Shown: in pieces, positions 42,971 through 50,466 of the stretch
Layout of the letters: the number at the start of each line of letters is the position of its first letter
How positions within the stretch are numbered: the stretch's first letter is position 1
Assembly: GCF_025463795.1 (NCBI RefSeq)
Contig: NZ_JAODBE010000026.1
Location: 1-50,466, forward strand
Origin: Amnibacterium sp.
GTDB lineage: Bacteria > Actinomycetota > Actinomycetes > Actinomycetales > Microbacteriaceae
Reading direction: 5' to 3'
DNA: 50,466 nucleotides
Notes under the pieces: model-generated
Databases searched by the model: none
Told to the model about the DNA's origin: nothing
The model's input: only the letters and a program-made list of their open reading frames with translations
Made by a program: the position numbers and the translations under genes

Positions 42971-44010
42971 ACTTCCTTCGCCACCTTCCTGGCCTTCTTC
43001 TCGCTGCCGGTGATGTTCGCGCCGAGGAGGCGTATGAAGATGAACGCGACAACGAAGATGATGATGAACGTGATGGTCGAGAGGGCCGACGCCGAGTTCA
43101 GGCCCGACTTCACCTGATCGACCACGAGGATCGAGAGGGTGGTCGTCGCGTCACCGCGACCGCCGCCGCCCCCGGTGAGGATCTGCGGCAGGTCGTACAT
43201 GCGCAGCGCGTCGAGGGTGCGGAAGAGGATCGCGACCACGAGCGCGGGTCGCAGCAGCGGCAGCGTGATGCGGAAGAACTGCTGCACGGTCGTCGCGCCG
43301 TCCATGCGTGCGGCCTCGTAGACGTCCTCCGGGATGAGCTGGAGGCCGGCGAGGATGAGCAGCGCCATGAACGGGGTGGTCTTCCACGTGTCCGCGATCA
43401 CGATCGCGAACCGGGAGGCCCAGAGGTCGGAGCCCCAGATGATGTTCGCGTTGAGGATCGTGTTCGCGATGCCGCCGTTCGCGAAGATGAAGTACCAGAG
43501 CTTCGCGGTCACGGCCGTGGGGATGGCCCACGGCACGAGCACGGCCGCGCGGAGGATGCCGCGGCCCCGGAAGTTGCGGTTCATGATGATCGCCATCCAG
43601 AGGCCGAAGATGGTCTCGAGCACGACGGTCACGACCGCGAAGAAGAACGTGACGAAGACGGAATTCCAGAAGCTGGCGGCGAGGGTGCCCGAGGCGCAGG
43701 CGACGTGAGTGCCGGTCGCGGTCGCGCACTGCTGCAGGAGCCAGTGGGTGTAGTTCTCGAGCCCCACGAAGCCGCCCGTCACGGCGAATCCGGTGTTGGG
43801 GTCGATGTGGCTGTCGGCCTGGAACGAGTTGAACACCGACAGGATGATCGGATACCCGACGACGACGGCCATCACGACGATCGTGGGCAGCAGCAGCAGG
43901 TATGCGTTTCGGACCTCTCGGCGCCGGTTGGCGTCGAGGCTGTCGCGCCCCGGTCGCCGTCCGTCACCGGGGGACGTTGCTATCGCGGTCGTGGGATCCG
44001 CGGTGGTCAT
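42967..44010 (-). CDS. carbohydrate ABC transporter permease, MalF/SugA type
   Basis: A 347-residue CUT1 permease. The EAA loop is YEAARMDGATTVQQFFRITLPL and the downstream FRTLDALRMYDLPQILTGGG resembles trehalose-type SugA/ThuF permeases. An extracytoplasmic loop with two cysteines (CATATGTHVAC) lies between helices 1 and 2. The start at 44010 follows AAGGAGG; the frame is open further upstream, but the terminator hairpin at 44045 lies there. Ligand class (alpha-glucosides such as trehalose or maltose) is a guess from resemblance. Confidence 0.9.
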   Translation of the reverse strand: MTTADPTTAIATSPGDGRRPGRDSLDANRRREVRNAYLLLLPTIVVMAVVVGYPIILSVFNSFQADSHIDPNTGFAVTGGFVGLENYTHWLLQQCATATGTHVACASGTLAASFWNSVFVTFFFAVVTVVLETIFGLWMAIIMNRNFRGRGILRAAVLVPWAIPTAVTAKLWYFIFANGGIANTILNANIIWGSDLWASRFAIVIADTWKTTPFMALLILAGLQLIPEDVYEAARMDGATTVQQFFRITLPLLRPALVVAILFRTLDALRMYDLPQILTGGGGGRGDATTTLSILVVDQVKSGLNSASALSTITFIIIFVVAFIFIRLLGANITGSEKKARKVAKEV

Positions 44011-44044
44011 GATGCCTCCTTGCACGTGTGACCGGGGGGAGATG

Positions 44045-44092
44045 CGAGAGGGCCCGGGTGCCGACCGGGTGGTCGGCACCCGGGCCCTCTCG
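44045..44092 (-). terminator. 22-bp perfect hairpin between binding-protein and permease genes
   Basis: A perfect 22-bp stem with a GGGT loop sits 12 bases after the binding-protein stop and 34 bases before the MalF-type start. It has no T-run. Such elements typically act as partial terminators or 3' stabilisers that keep binding-protein mRNA in excess over permease mRNA. Confidence 0.8.
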
Positions 44093-44104
44093 AGTGCAGC
44101 GGGA

Positions 44105-45394
44105 TCAGCCGCCGTTGGCGGCCTGGGTGATCGCCGTGGACATGTCACTCAGCGCCGCGTCCACCGTCTTCGAGCCCTTGAGGGCCGCGTAGGCGTTGTT
44201 CTGGATCGCGGTGGTGACCGCCTGGTAGTACGGCGTCGCCGGGCGCGCCACCGCGTTGTCCAGCGAGGCCTTCAGGGTCGGCAGGTACTTGTACTTGCCC
44301 GTCAGCGTCGAGTCCGAGTACAGCGAGCTCAGCACCGGGGCCGCGGACGACTTCTCGATGGCGAACTTCTGGACCGCGGGGCTCTGGAACCACTTCAGGA
44401 ACTGCAGCGCGGTGCCCTTGTGCTTCGAGTAGTTGCTGATCGCCCAGTTGTGGCCGCCCAGGCTCGACTTGCCGGGGAAGCCGGCGATGCCGAGCGCCGA
44501 CGGCTTCTTCTTGGCGAAGGACGTCGGGTCGTTCTGGGTGAGGCTGTAGGCGTACGGCCAGTTCGTGTAGAAGAGGTACTTGCCGGACTCGAACGCGGCG
44601 CGGCCCTGCTCCTCCTGGAACGTGATCGCGTCGGCCGGGATGTCGCCGTTCTTGAACGCGGTGACCAGCGTCTGCAGACCCTGCTTCGCCTGCGGCGTGT
44701 TGAGGGTCGGCTTACCCGAGGCGTCGACCACCGTGCCGCCAGCCGAGTTGACCGCCTCCGAGAAGTTCACGGTGAGGCCCTCGTACTTGGCGAACTGACC
44801 GGTGTAGCAGCCGATGTTCTTCGCCTTGGCGATCGAGCAGTCCGCGAACAGCTCCGCGAACGTCGTGGGCACGGGCTTCGAGCCGAGCAGGTCCTTGCGG
44901 TAGTAGAGGATCTGCGAGTCGGTCGCCTGCGGCGCCGCGTACTGCACGTTGTGGTACATCGACGTGGCGAGGACGGCCGGGACGATCGCGGACTGGTCGA
45001 GCTTGTAGGCGCCGGTGAGGGGCTGGAGGTACTGGTTCGACGCGAGCTGCTGGGTCCACACCACGTCGGACGAGATGACGTCGTAGTCCGACGACTTCTG
45101 CTGGAAGTGCAGCAGGTCGTCCTGCAGCTGCTGGTCGGCCTGGTCCGACTGCTGCTTGAAGGTGACCGGCGTCTTGGGGTACGCCTTGTCCCACATGGCC
45201 TTCAGCAGCGGGAGGGTGCCGTTGTTGTCCTTGCCCTGCACGACCGTGATGGGGCCGTACTGCGAGCTGTCGATCTTCGTGCCACTGCTGCTTCCGCCGC
45301 CGGGGCTGGAGGACGTGCTGGAGCACGCGACCAGTCCGATGGTGGTGAGTGCGAGCGTCGCGCCTGCTGCGGCGACGCGCATCGCTTTTCTCAT
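44105..45394 (-). CDS. sugar ABC transporter substrate-binding lipoprotein
   Basis: A 429-residue family 1 extracellular binding protein with signal peptide and lipobox LVAC (Cys24), then a Ser/Gly linker. The mature part opens ITVVQGKDNNGTLPLLKAMWDKAYP and contains YDVISSDVVWTQQLASNQYLQPL and RAAFESGKYLFYTNWPYAY, typical of CUT1 disaccharide binders related to trehalose/maltose proteins. ATG 45394 is preceded by AAGAGGAG; an upstream ATG would add nine residues and overlap the ribosome site. No ATPase gene lies in this locus, so a shared MsmK-like ATPase is expected. Confidence 0.9.
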   Translation of the reverse strand: MRKAMRVAAAGATLALTTIGLVACSSTSSSPGGGSSSGTKIDSSQYGPITVVQGKDNNGTLPLLKAMWDKAYPKTPVTFKQQSDQADQQLQDDLLHFQQKSSDYDVISSDVVWTQQLASNQYLQPLTGAYKLDQSAIVPAVLATSMYHNVQYAAPQATDSQILYYRKDLLGSKPVPTTFAELFADCSIAKAKNIGCYTGQFAKYEGLTVNFSEAVNSAGGTVVDASGKPTLNTPQAKQGLQTLVTAFKNGDIPADAITFQEEQGRAAFESGKYLFYTNWPYAYSLTQNDPTSFAKKKPSALGIAGFPGKSSLGGHNWAISNYSKHKGTALQFLKWFQSPAVQKFAIEKSSAAPVLSSLYSDSTLTGKYKYLPTLKASLDNAVARPATPYYQAVTTAIQNNAYAALKGSKTVDAALSDMSTAITQAANGG

Positions 45395-45460
45395 TGGACT
45401 CCTCTTTGAGTTCGGGAACACAGACTGCTGTGTCTGAGCGCTGGTGCGCGCCCCTGCGTC

Positions 45461-45489
45461 ACCGTAGACGATGGCCTATGCAGTGGCAA
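45461..45489 (-). promoter_or_regulatory. promoter of the sugar transporter operon
   Basis: On the minus strand TTGCCA (45484-45489) and TACGGT (45461-45466) are separated by exactly 17 bases, giving a transcription start near 45455 and a leader of about 60 bases. This is the best -35/-10 pair I see in the window. Confidence 0.6.
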
Positions 45490-45496
45490 GGCGCAG

Positions 45497-45521
45497 TGCA
45501 AGCGTTTGCAGCAACCGTTGC
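45497..45521. promoter_or_regulatory. two adjacent LacI-family operators
   Basis: TGCAAGCGTTTGCA (45497-45510) matches the LacI-family pattern TGCAA-x-CG-x-TTGCA with perfect half sites. Immediately next to it, GCAACCGTTGC (45511-45521) is a second symmetric site of the same kind. They abut the -35 box of the sugar operon and are the probable targets of the repressor encoded at 40733-41794. Confidence 0.7.
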
Positions 45522-45656
45522 GATCCTGATCCCGAGCGGTTACCGCCCCCCGTTCAGGTGATGCGGTTCAGTCGTCCGCCGCCGGTGCTCGGCCCTCGGG
45601 GACCGGGTACCCGGAGGCGCCCGCGGGCACCGCGCAGGACCGACCCCGCGCCGACC

Positions 45657-45662
45657 TACCCT
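45657..45662 (+). promoter_or_regulatory. -10 box (TACCCT) of the ABC exporter gene
   Basis: TACCCT ends 8 bases before the GTG at 45671, the usual spacing for a leaderless actinobacterial transcript. This supports GTG 45671 over the TTG at 45662, which overlaps the box. Confidence 0.5.
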
Positions 45663-45670
45663 TGGCGGTT

Positions 45671-47578
45671 GTGAGCATGGTGCGCGGCGGTCCCCGGGGC
45701 GGGATGGGCGGGCGCGACGCGGCCGCCGCCCGCGACGAGATCGCGAAGGCGCCGAAGGTCCCGGATCTCGGCCGGCGCATCGCCCACCTGTTCCGCCCGC
45801 ACCGCGCGCGGCTCGCCGTCACGATCACCCTCGTGCTCATCACGGCGGCGCTCACCGTGGTGCCGCCGCTGCTCACGCAGCGCGCCTTCGACGACGGCCT
45901 CTTCCCGAGGACCGGGCATCCGGACCTGCCCGTGCTCACGGCCATCGTCGGCGCCATCGTGGTCGTCTGGGCGATCTCCCAAGCGCTCGGCGTGTGGCAG
46001 ACCTACCTCACCGCGACCGTCGGGAACAGCGTGACGGCCGCGCTGCGGGTGCGGCTGTTCTCGCGCCTGCAGGACATGGAGCTCGGCTTCTTCACCCGCA
46101 CCCGCACCGGCGTGATCCAGTCGCGGCTCGCCAACGACGTGGGCGGCGTCTCGAACGTGCTGTCCAACACCGTCTCGAGCGTCGTCGGCAACACCGTCAC
46201 GGTGCTCGCCGCCTTCGTGGCGATGGTGCTGCTCAGCTGGCAGCTCACGATCATCGCCCTGCTGCTCCTGCCGCTGCTCGTCGTGGTGCAGCGCCGGGTC
46301 GGGCAGCGGCGGGCGCGCATCGCGACGAAGACCCAGGAGTCGTTGTCCGAGCTGTCCGCGATCACGCAGGAGGCGCTGAGCGTCTCCGGCATCCTGCTCG
46401 CCAAGGCGTTCACCCGGCAGGGGAGCGAGACCTCCCGCTACGCCGCCGAGAGCGAGCGGCAGCTGCGCCTGCAGATCCGGCAGGAGATGACCGGGCAGGG
46501 GTTCTTCGCGATCCTGCAGGTGTTCCTGCTCGTCGTGCCCGCGCTCGTCTACCTGGTCTCCGGGATGCTGCTCGCGAACGGGGCGCCGATCACGGCCGGC
46601 ACGATCGTCGCCTTCACCACCGTCCAGTCCCGGCTCACGTTCCCGCTGCTCGGCCTGCTCCGCGTCGCGCTCGACCTGCAGACCTCGACGGCGCTGTTCG
46701 CGCGGATCTTCGAGTACCTCGATCTGAAGCCCGCCATCCGTGACGCCCCCGACGCCATCGACGTGCCGGCCGGGAACCGGGTCGGGCTCGTCGAGTTCGA
46801 CCACGTCTCCTTCGCCTACCCGCCGGCGCCCGGCGAGCGCGAGCCGGTTCGGATCCTCGACGACGTGAGCTTCACCGTCGCCCCGGGACGCTTCACCGCC
46901 CTCGTCGGCCCCTCGGGTGCGGGCAAGACGACGATCGGCTACCTGCTGCCCCGCCTGTACGACGTGACCGGCGGAGGGGTGCGTTTCGCCGGCGTCGACG
47001 TGCGGCGCCTGAAGCAGTCGTCGCTGCTGTCCCGCATCGGCATCGTGAGTCAGGAGACGTATCTCTTCCACGCGACCATCCGCGACAACCTCCGCTACGC
47101 CAAGGACGACGCCACGGACGAGCAGATCGAGGCGGCGGCACGCGGCGCGAACATCCACGAGACGATCGCGCGCTTCCCGGACGGCTACGACACCGTGGTG
47201 GGGGAGCGTGGCTACCGGCTGTCCGGGGGCGAGAAGCAGCGGGTCGCGATCGCGCGGGTGCTGCTGAAGAACCCGCCCGTGGTGCTGCTGGACGAAGCGA
47301 CGAGCGCGCTCGACTCCGTCTCGGAGCGGATCGTGCAGGAGGCGCTCGACGCGGCCTCGAGCGGTCGGACGACGCTCGCGATCGCGCACCGGCTCTCGAC
47401 CGTGCTCGGCGCCGACGAGATCCTCGTGATCGACGGCGGGCGGATCGTCGAGCGCGGCACGCACAGCGACCTCGTCCGCCTCGGCGGGCTCTACGCGGAG
47501 CTGGCCGCGGAGCAGGGGGTCGAGCCCGTCGATCCGGTCGAGCCGGTCGACCCGGCCCTCGACGCGGCGCCCGCCTGA
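45671..47578 (+). CDS. ABC exporter, fused membrane and ATPase domains (half-transporter)
   Basis: A 635-residue type IV ABC exporter half. A six-helix membrane domain covers about residues 45-325 and the nucleotide-binding domain from about 370: Walker A GPSGAGKTT, Q-loop VSQETYLFH, signature LSGGEKQR, Walker B VVLLDEATSALD and H-loop AIAHRLST. The C-terminus carries a short duplicated motif VEPVDP. Homodimeric drug or lipid exporters have this layout; no partner half-transporter is adjacent. Ala- and Gly-rich N-terminal 35 residues are probably cytoplasmic. Confidence 0.9.
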   Translation: MSMVRGGPRGGMGGRDAAAARDEIAKAPKVPDLGRRIAHLFRPHRARLAVTITLVLITAALTVVPPLLTQRAFDDGLFPRTGHPDLPVLTAIVGAIVVVWAISQALGVWQTYLTATVGNSVTAALRVRLFSRLQDMELGFFTRTRTGVIQSRLANDVGGVSNVLSNTVSSVVGNTVTVLAAFVAMVLLSWQLTIIALLLLPLLVVVQRRVGQRRARIATKTQESLSELSAITQEALSVSGILLAKAFTRQGSETSRYAAESERQLRLQIRQEMTGQGFFAILQVFLLVVPALVYLVSGMLLANGAPITAGTIVAFTTVQSRLTFPLLGLLRVALDLQTSTALFARIFEYLDLKPAIRDAPDAIDVPAGNRVGLVEFDHVSFAYPPAPGEREPVRILDDVSFTVAPGRFTALVGPSGAGKTTIGYLLPRLYDVTGGGVRFAGVDVRRLKQSSLLSRIGIVSQETYLFHATIRDNLRYAKDDATDEQIEAAARGANIHETIARFPDGYDTVVGERGYRLSGGEKQRVAIARVLLKNPPVVLLDEATSALDSVSERIVQEALDAASSGRTTLAIAHRLSTVLGADEILVIDGGRIVERGTHSDLVRLGGLYAELAAEQGVEPVDPVEPVDPALDAAPA

Positions 47579-47586
47579 CGCCCTTC

Positions 47587-47673
47587 CGTGCGACCTGCAG
47601 GACCGTGAGCGGTGCGCAGGATCGGCGGCCCGGATCCGTCCTGCACCGCGCACGGGATCCTGCAGGCCGCACG
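47587..47673. repeat. 87-base imperfect inverted repeat
   Basis: Outer arms CGTGCGACCTGCAGG (47587-47601) and CCTGCAGGCCGCACG (47659-47673) pair at 14 of 15 places. Further pairing (CCGTG/CACGG, CGGT/ACCG, GCAGGA/TCCTGC) continues inward to a small loop near 47630. It starts 9 bases after the exporter stop. It may be a terminator, but the length and CCTGCAGG arms also fit a dispersed palindromic element. Confidence 0.65.
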
Positions 47674-47736
47674 TCCGTCTGCGCTTCATCGAGGCGTCAT
47701 AGGCGGGCCATAGGGCGCCCGCTCACGATCCTCCTC

Positions 47737-49002
47737 ATGAACCTCTGGAGCGAGCGCGTCGACGTCGAGATCGTCGTGCCGGTGTACAACGAGGAGCGGG
47801 TGCTGCAGGAGAGCATCTGGCGACTCCACCGCTACCTCTCGCTCCATCTGGCGGTCGACTGGCGCATCACGATCGTCGACAACGCGAGCACCGACCGCAC
47901 GCTCACGATCGCCGAGGGGCTCGCCGGTTCGCTCTCGGACGTCGGGGTGCTGCACCTGGACGCGAAGGGCCGCGGGCGTGCGCTCAAGGCGGCGTGGGGC
48001 TCCTCGAACGCCCGGGTCCTCGCGTACCTCGACGTCGACCTCTCCACCGACCTCGCCGGACTGGCCCCGCTCGTCGCGCCGCTGCTCTCCGGCCACTCCG
48101 ACGTCGCCATCGGCACCCGGCTCACCCGCACCAGCCGGGTGATCCGCGGCACGAAGCGCGAGTTCATCTCCCGCTCCTACAACGGTCTCGTCCGCACCGT
48201 GCTCTCGGCGTCGTTCAGCGACGCCCAGTGCGGGTTCAAGGCGATCACCCGTGAGGCCGCGGCCCGGCTGCTGCCGCTCGTGCAGGACGACAGCTGGTTC
48301 TTCGACACGGAGCTGCTCGTGCTCGCGGAGCGCTCGGGCCTTCGGATCCACGAGGTGCCGGTCGACTGGACGGACGATCCGGACAGCCGGGTCGACCTGA
48401 GGCGCACCGCGATCGACGACCTGAAGGGCATCTGGCGGCTGCTGAACGACCTCGGGCGGCACCGCATCCCGGTCGAGGCGATCGCCGAGGAACTCGGCCG
48501 CGGGCCGATCGGCCCGACCACTCCGCCGCGCTTCCTCTCGCAGGTGCTGCGCTTCGGGATCGTGGGCGTGCTGTCGACCCTCGCCTTCGCGCTCCTCTTC
48601 CTCGTGCTGCGACCGCTGTTCGGCGAGCAGGCCGCGAACTTCCTCGCGCTGCTGCTCACGGCCGTCGCGAACACGGGCGTGAACCGCTGGTTCACCTTCG
48701 GCGTCACGGGGCGCGTCGGCGCGGTGCGGCACCAGATCCAGGGCCTCGTCGTCTTCGGGCTCGCCTGGTGCATCACGAGCGGCTCGCTCGTCACACTGCA
48801 CGACGTGATCCCGCACGCGTCGCCTGCCGAGGAGATCCTCGTGCTCACCGGCGCGAACCTCGTCGCCACCGTGCTCCGCTTCGTGCTGCTGCGCGCCTGG
48901 GTGTTCCGCACCCACCGCGCGGCTCCGCAGCGGCGCCCCGCACCGGTGCCCGCGCCGCCGGCCACGACCGAATCCCCTGAGACCCTGGAGGCCGCGCAGT
49001 GA
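47737..49002 (+). CDS. GT2 glycosyltransferase fused to a GtrA-like membrane domain
   Basis: A 421-residue protein. Residues 1-265 are a DPM1-like family 2 transferase: VDVEIVVPVYNEE, IVDNASTDRTL, YLDVDLSTDL (DxD-type metal site) and QCGFKAITREAA. Residues about 265-390 form a four-helix GtrA domain (FGIVGVLSTLAFALLFLVL, ANTGVNRWFTFGVTG). Such proteins put a sugar on polyprenyl phosphate and may help flip it. The stop overlaps the GTG of the GT39-like gene by four bases, the likely user of the lipid-linked sugar. The ATG has no obvious ribosome site. Confidence 0.9.
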   Translation: MNLWSERVDVEIVVPVYNEERVLQESIWRLHRYLSLHLAVDWRITIVDNASTDRTLTIAEGLAGSLSDVGVLHLDAKGRGRALKAAWGSSNARVLAYLDVDLSTDLAGLAPLVAPLLSGHSDVAIGTRLTRTSRVIRGTKREFISRSYNGLVRTVLSASFSDAQCGFKAITREAAARLLPLVQDDSWFFDTELLVLAERSGLRIHEVPVDWTDDPDSRVDLRRTAIDDLKGIWRLLNDLGRHRIPVEAIAEELGRGPIGPTTPPRFLSQVLRFGIVGVLSTLAFALLFLVLRPLFGEQAANFLALLLTAVANTGVNRWFTFGVTGRVGAVRHQIQGLVVFGLAWCITSGSLVTLHDVIPHASPAEEILVLTGANLVATVLRFVLLRAWVFRTHRAAPQRRPAPVPAPPATTESPETLEAAQ

Positions 49003-50466
49003 CCTCGACCCTCTCCGGATCCGACTCCGCCGGCACCGCGACGCCCGCGACGCCTGCCCGGATCGGCCCCCGGGCCGCCCGCCTCGCCCGTGCCGCCTGG
49101 CGCGGACGCGAGTCCGACGCCGCCTGGGTGCGCCCGGGGTTCCTCGGCCTGCTCGCGCTCGCCGCCGTGCTCTACGTGTGGGACCTGGCCGCGAGCGGCT
49201 GGGCGAACGCGTTCTACTCCGCGGCCGTGCAGGCCGGGGCCACGAACTGGGAGGCCTTCCTCTACGGCTCCTCCGACGCGGGCAACTCGATCACGGTCGA
49301 CAAGCCGCCCGCCTCGCTCTGGGTGATGGCGCTCTCGGTGCGGATCTTCGGCTTGAGCACCTGGAGCATCCTGCTGCCCGAGGCCCTGATGGGCGTCGCG
49401 ACGGTCGCGCTCGTCTACCTGATCGTGCGGCGCCGGTTCTCGCCGGGCGCGGCGCTCATCGCGGGGGCGGCGACGGCGATCACGCCGGTGGCGGTGCTCA
49501 TGTTCCGGTTCAACAACCCGGACGCCCTGCTCGTGCTCCTCGTCACGCTCGCGACGTACCTCACGCTCCGCGGCATCGAGGACGGCCGGGCGCGGTGGGT
49601 CCTCTGGGCGGGGGTCGCGATCGGGTTCGGCTTCCTGACCAAGCAGCTCCAGGCCTTCCTCGTCGTGCCGGTGCTCGGCGGCGTCTACCTGTTCGCCGCT
49701 CCGCGCCGGATCGGCGTGCGGCTGGCCCACCTCGCCGGGGCGCTCGGCACCCTCGTGCTGGCGGCCGGCTGGTGGGTGGCGATCGTGGAGCTGGTGCCCG
49801 CGAACCTGCGGCCCTTCATCGGCGGCTCCCAGACGAACGACTTCCTGGAGCTGACCTTCGGGTACAACGGCTTCGGCCGCCTCACAGGCCAGGAGACCGG
49901 GTCCGTCACCGGTGGCGGTGGCGGGAGGGCGACGGGCGGCATGTGGGGCCCGACCGGCCTGCTGCGGCTGTTCGGCTCGGACTTCGCGAGCCAGATCAGC
50001 TGGCTGCTCCCCGCCGCGCTCGGCATGCTCGTGCTCGGGCTCGTCATCACCTGGCGACGGCCGCGGGTCGACGCCGGCCGAGCCGCCGTGCTGCTGCTCG
50101 GCGGCACGCTCGTCGTGACCGGCCTCGCCTTCAGTCTGGGTGCGGGGATCATCCACCCCTACTACTCGGTGGCGCTCGCACCCGCGATCGGCGGTCTCGT
50201 GGGCGTCGGCGCGGCGCAGCTGTGGCAGCGCCGCGACGCGCTGTGGGCCCGGATCGTCGCCGCGGCGCTCGTGGTCCTCACCACGGTGTGGGCGGTGGTG
50301 CTGCTGTCCGCCGCCCAGAACTTCCTGCCGTGGCTGCCGCCCGTCGTCGGAGCCGCGGGCCTGCTCGGCGCGGCCGCGCTGATCGTGCTGCCCCGGCTGG
50401 CCGTCGCCGCGCCGATCGCCATCGCGGCATCGCTCGTCGCGGCGCTCGCCGGCCCGGCCGCCTTCG
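48999..50466 (+). CDS. GT39/ArnT-like polytopic glycosyltransferase, 3' end missing
   Basis: The first 489 codons of a large membrane glycosyltransferase; it is open to the end of the window. After a 45-residue cytoplasmic N-terminus the first helix begins near PGFLGLLALAAVLYVWDLA. The first external loop has GSSDAGNSITVDKPPASLWVMAL, where the acidic residue before KPP is typical of the PMT/ArnT group. More helices follow with FRFNNPDALLVLLV and a Gly-rich loop (SVTGGGGGRATGG). It uses a polyprenyl-phosphate sugar, probably made by the preceding GT2-GtrA protein, to modify a cell-surface acceptor. Confidence 0.88.
   Translation, partial: MTSTLSGSDSAGTATPATPARIGPRAARLARAAWRGRESDAAWVRPGFLGLLALAAVLYVWDLAASGWANAFYSAAVQAGATNWEAFLYGSSDAGNSITVDKPPASLWVMALSVRIFGLSTWSILLPEALMGVATVALVYLIVRRRFSPGAALIAGAATAITPVAVLMFRFNNPDALLVLLVTLATYLTLRGIEDGRARWVLWAGVAIGFGFLTKQLQAFLVVPVLGGVYLFAAPRRIGVRLAHLAGALGTLVLAAGWWVAIVELVPANLRPFIGGSQTNDFLELTFGYNGFGRLTGQETGSVTGGGGGRATGGMWGPTGLLRLFGSDFASQISWLLPAALGMLVLGLVITWRRPRVDAGRAAVLLLGGTLVVTGLAFSLGAGIIHPYYSVALAPAIGGLVGVGAAQLWQRRDALWARIVAAALVVLTTVWAVVLLSAAQNFLPWLPPVVGAAGLLGAAALIVLPRLAVAAPIAIAASLVAALAGPAAF

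Overview
The window is very GC-rich, tightly packed chromosomal DNA of an actinomycete. Many genes start with GTG, many neighbours overlap by ATGA or GTGA, and several starts look leaderless. The rplJ-rplL pair carries an actinobacterial-type L10 leader. Gene content (GT2-GtrA fusion, CUT1 sugar transporter without its own ATPase, LacI regulators) would fit Microbacteriaceae, but that family assignment is inference. I see no insertion sequence, phage gene, tRNA, rRNA or CRISPR array.

Bases 1-9778 form a purine-degradation locus in two facing halves. The plus half holds an acetamidase/formamidase (partial), an amidase-signature enzyme, ureidoglycine-glyoxylate aminotransferase (pucG), allantoate amidohydrolase (allC/pucF), OHCU decarboxylase (uraD) and hydroxyisourate hydrolase (uraH), with a MobA-like nucleotidyltransferase on the minus strand between them. 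The minus half, read from 9778 down to 5749, holds allantoinase, a GNAT acetyltransferase, uricase, guanine deaminase and a HAD hydrolase. Together they cover guanine to xanthine and urate to ureidoglycine. The missing xanthine-to-urate step could be supplied by the xanthine dehydrogenase-family genes at 32181-35662 and the XdhC-type maturation protein at 22891, which lie apart.

Bases 9825-14002 hold a CPA1 sodium/proton antiporter, a dienelactone hydrolase-like enzyme, a divergent FMN reductase/MarR pair with a palindromic control region, and a 71-residue membrane protein. Bases 14016-21650 are an eight-gene minus-strand operon: a cytosine deaminase-like amidohydrolase, a NitT/TauT-type ABC importer, an SDR, an FAD-linked oxidase, a creatininase-family hydrolase and a PNPOx-family flavoprotein. 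It looks like an uptake and breakdown route for a nitrogen-containing ring compound whose identity I cannot read from sequence, and it is the best candidate here for an undescribed system. A PDR/VanB-type reductase is divergent from it.

Bases 24032-39186 are mostly single genes or pairs: GNAT, galT-galK, two aldo/keto reductases, a PhzF-like protein, an MFS transporter, a secreted phosphatase/phosphodiesterase, the fused xanthine dehydrogenase with its FAD subunit, a small membrane protein with a nitroreductase, an EEP-family hydrolase and a small conserved protein. Bases 39187-40710 are the rplJL operon, with its leader, an attenuator, a 37-bp tandem repeat over the rplJ stop and a strong terminator.

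Bases 40733-45521 are a sugar-uptake locus: LacI repressor, small membrane protein, two CUT1 permeases and a binding protein, with LacI-type operators upstream and a 22-bp hairpin between the binding protein and permease genes. The window ends with an ABC exporter half-transporter, a long inverted repeat, a GT2-GtrA glycosyltransferase and the start of a GT39-like membrane glycosyltransferase that runs off the edge.
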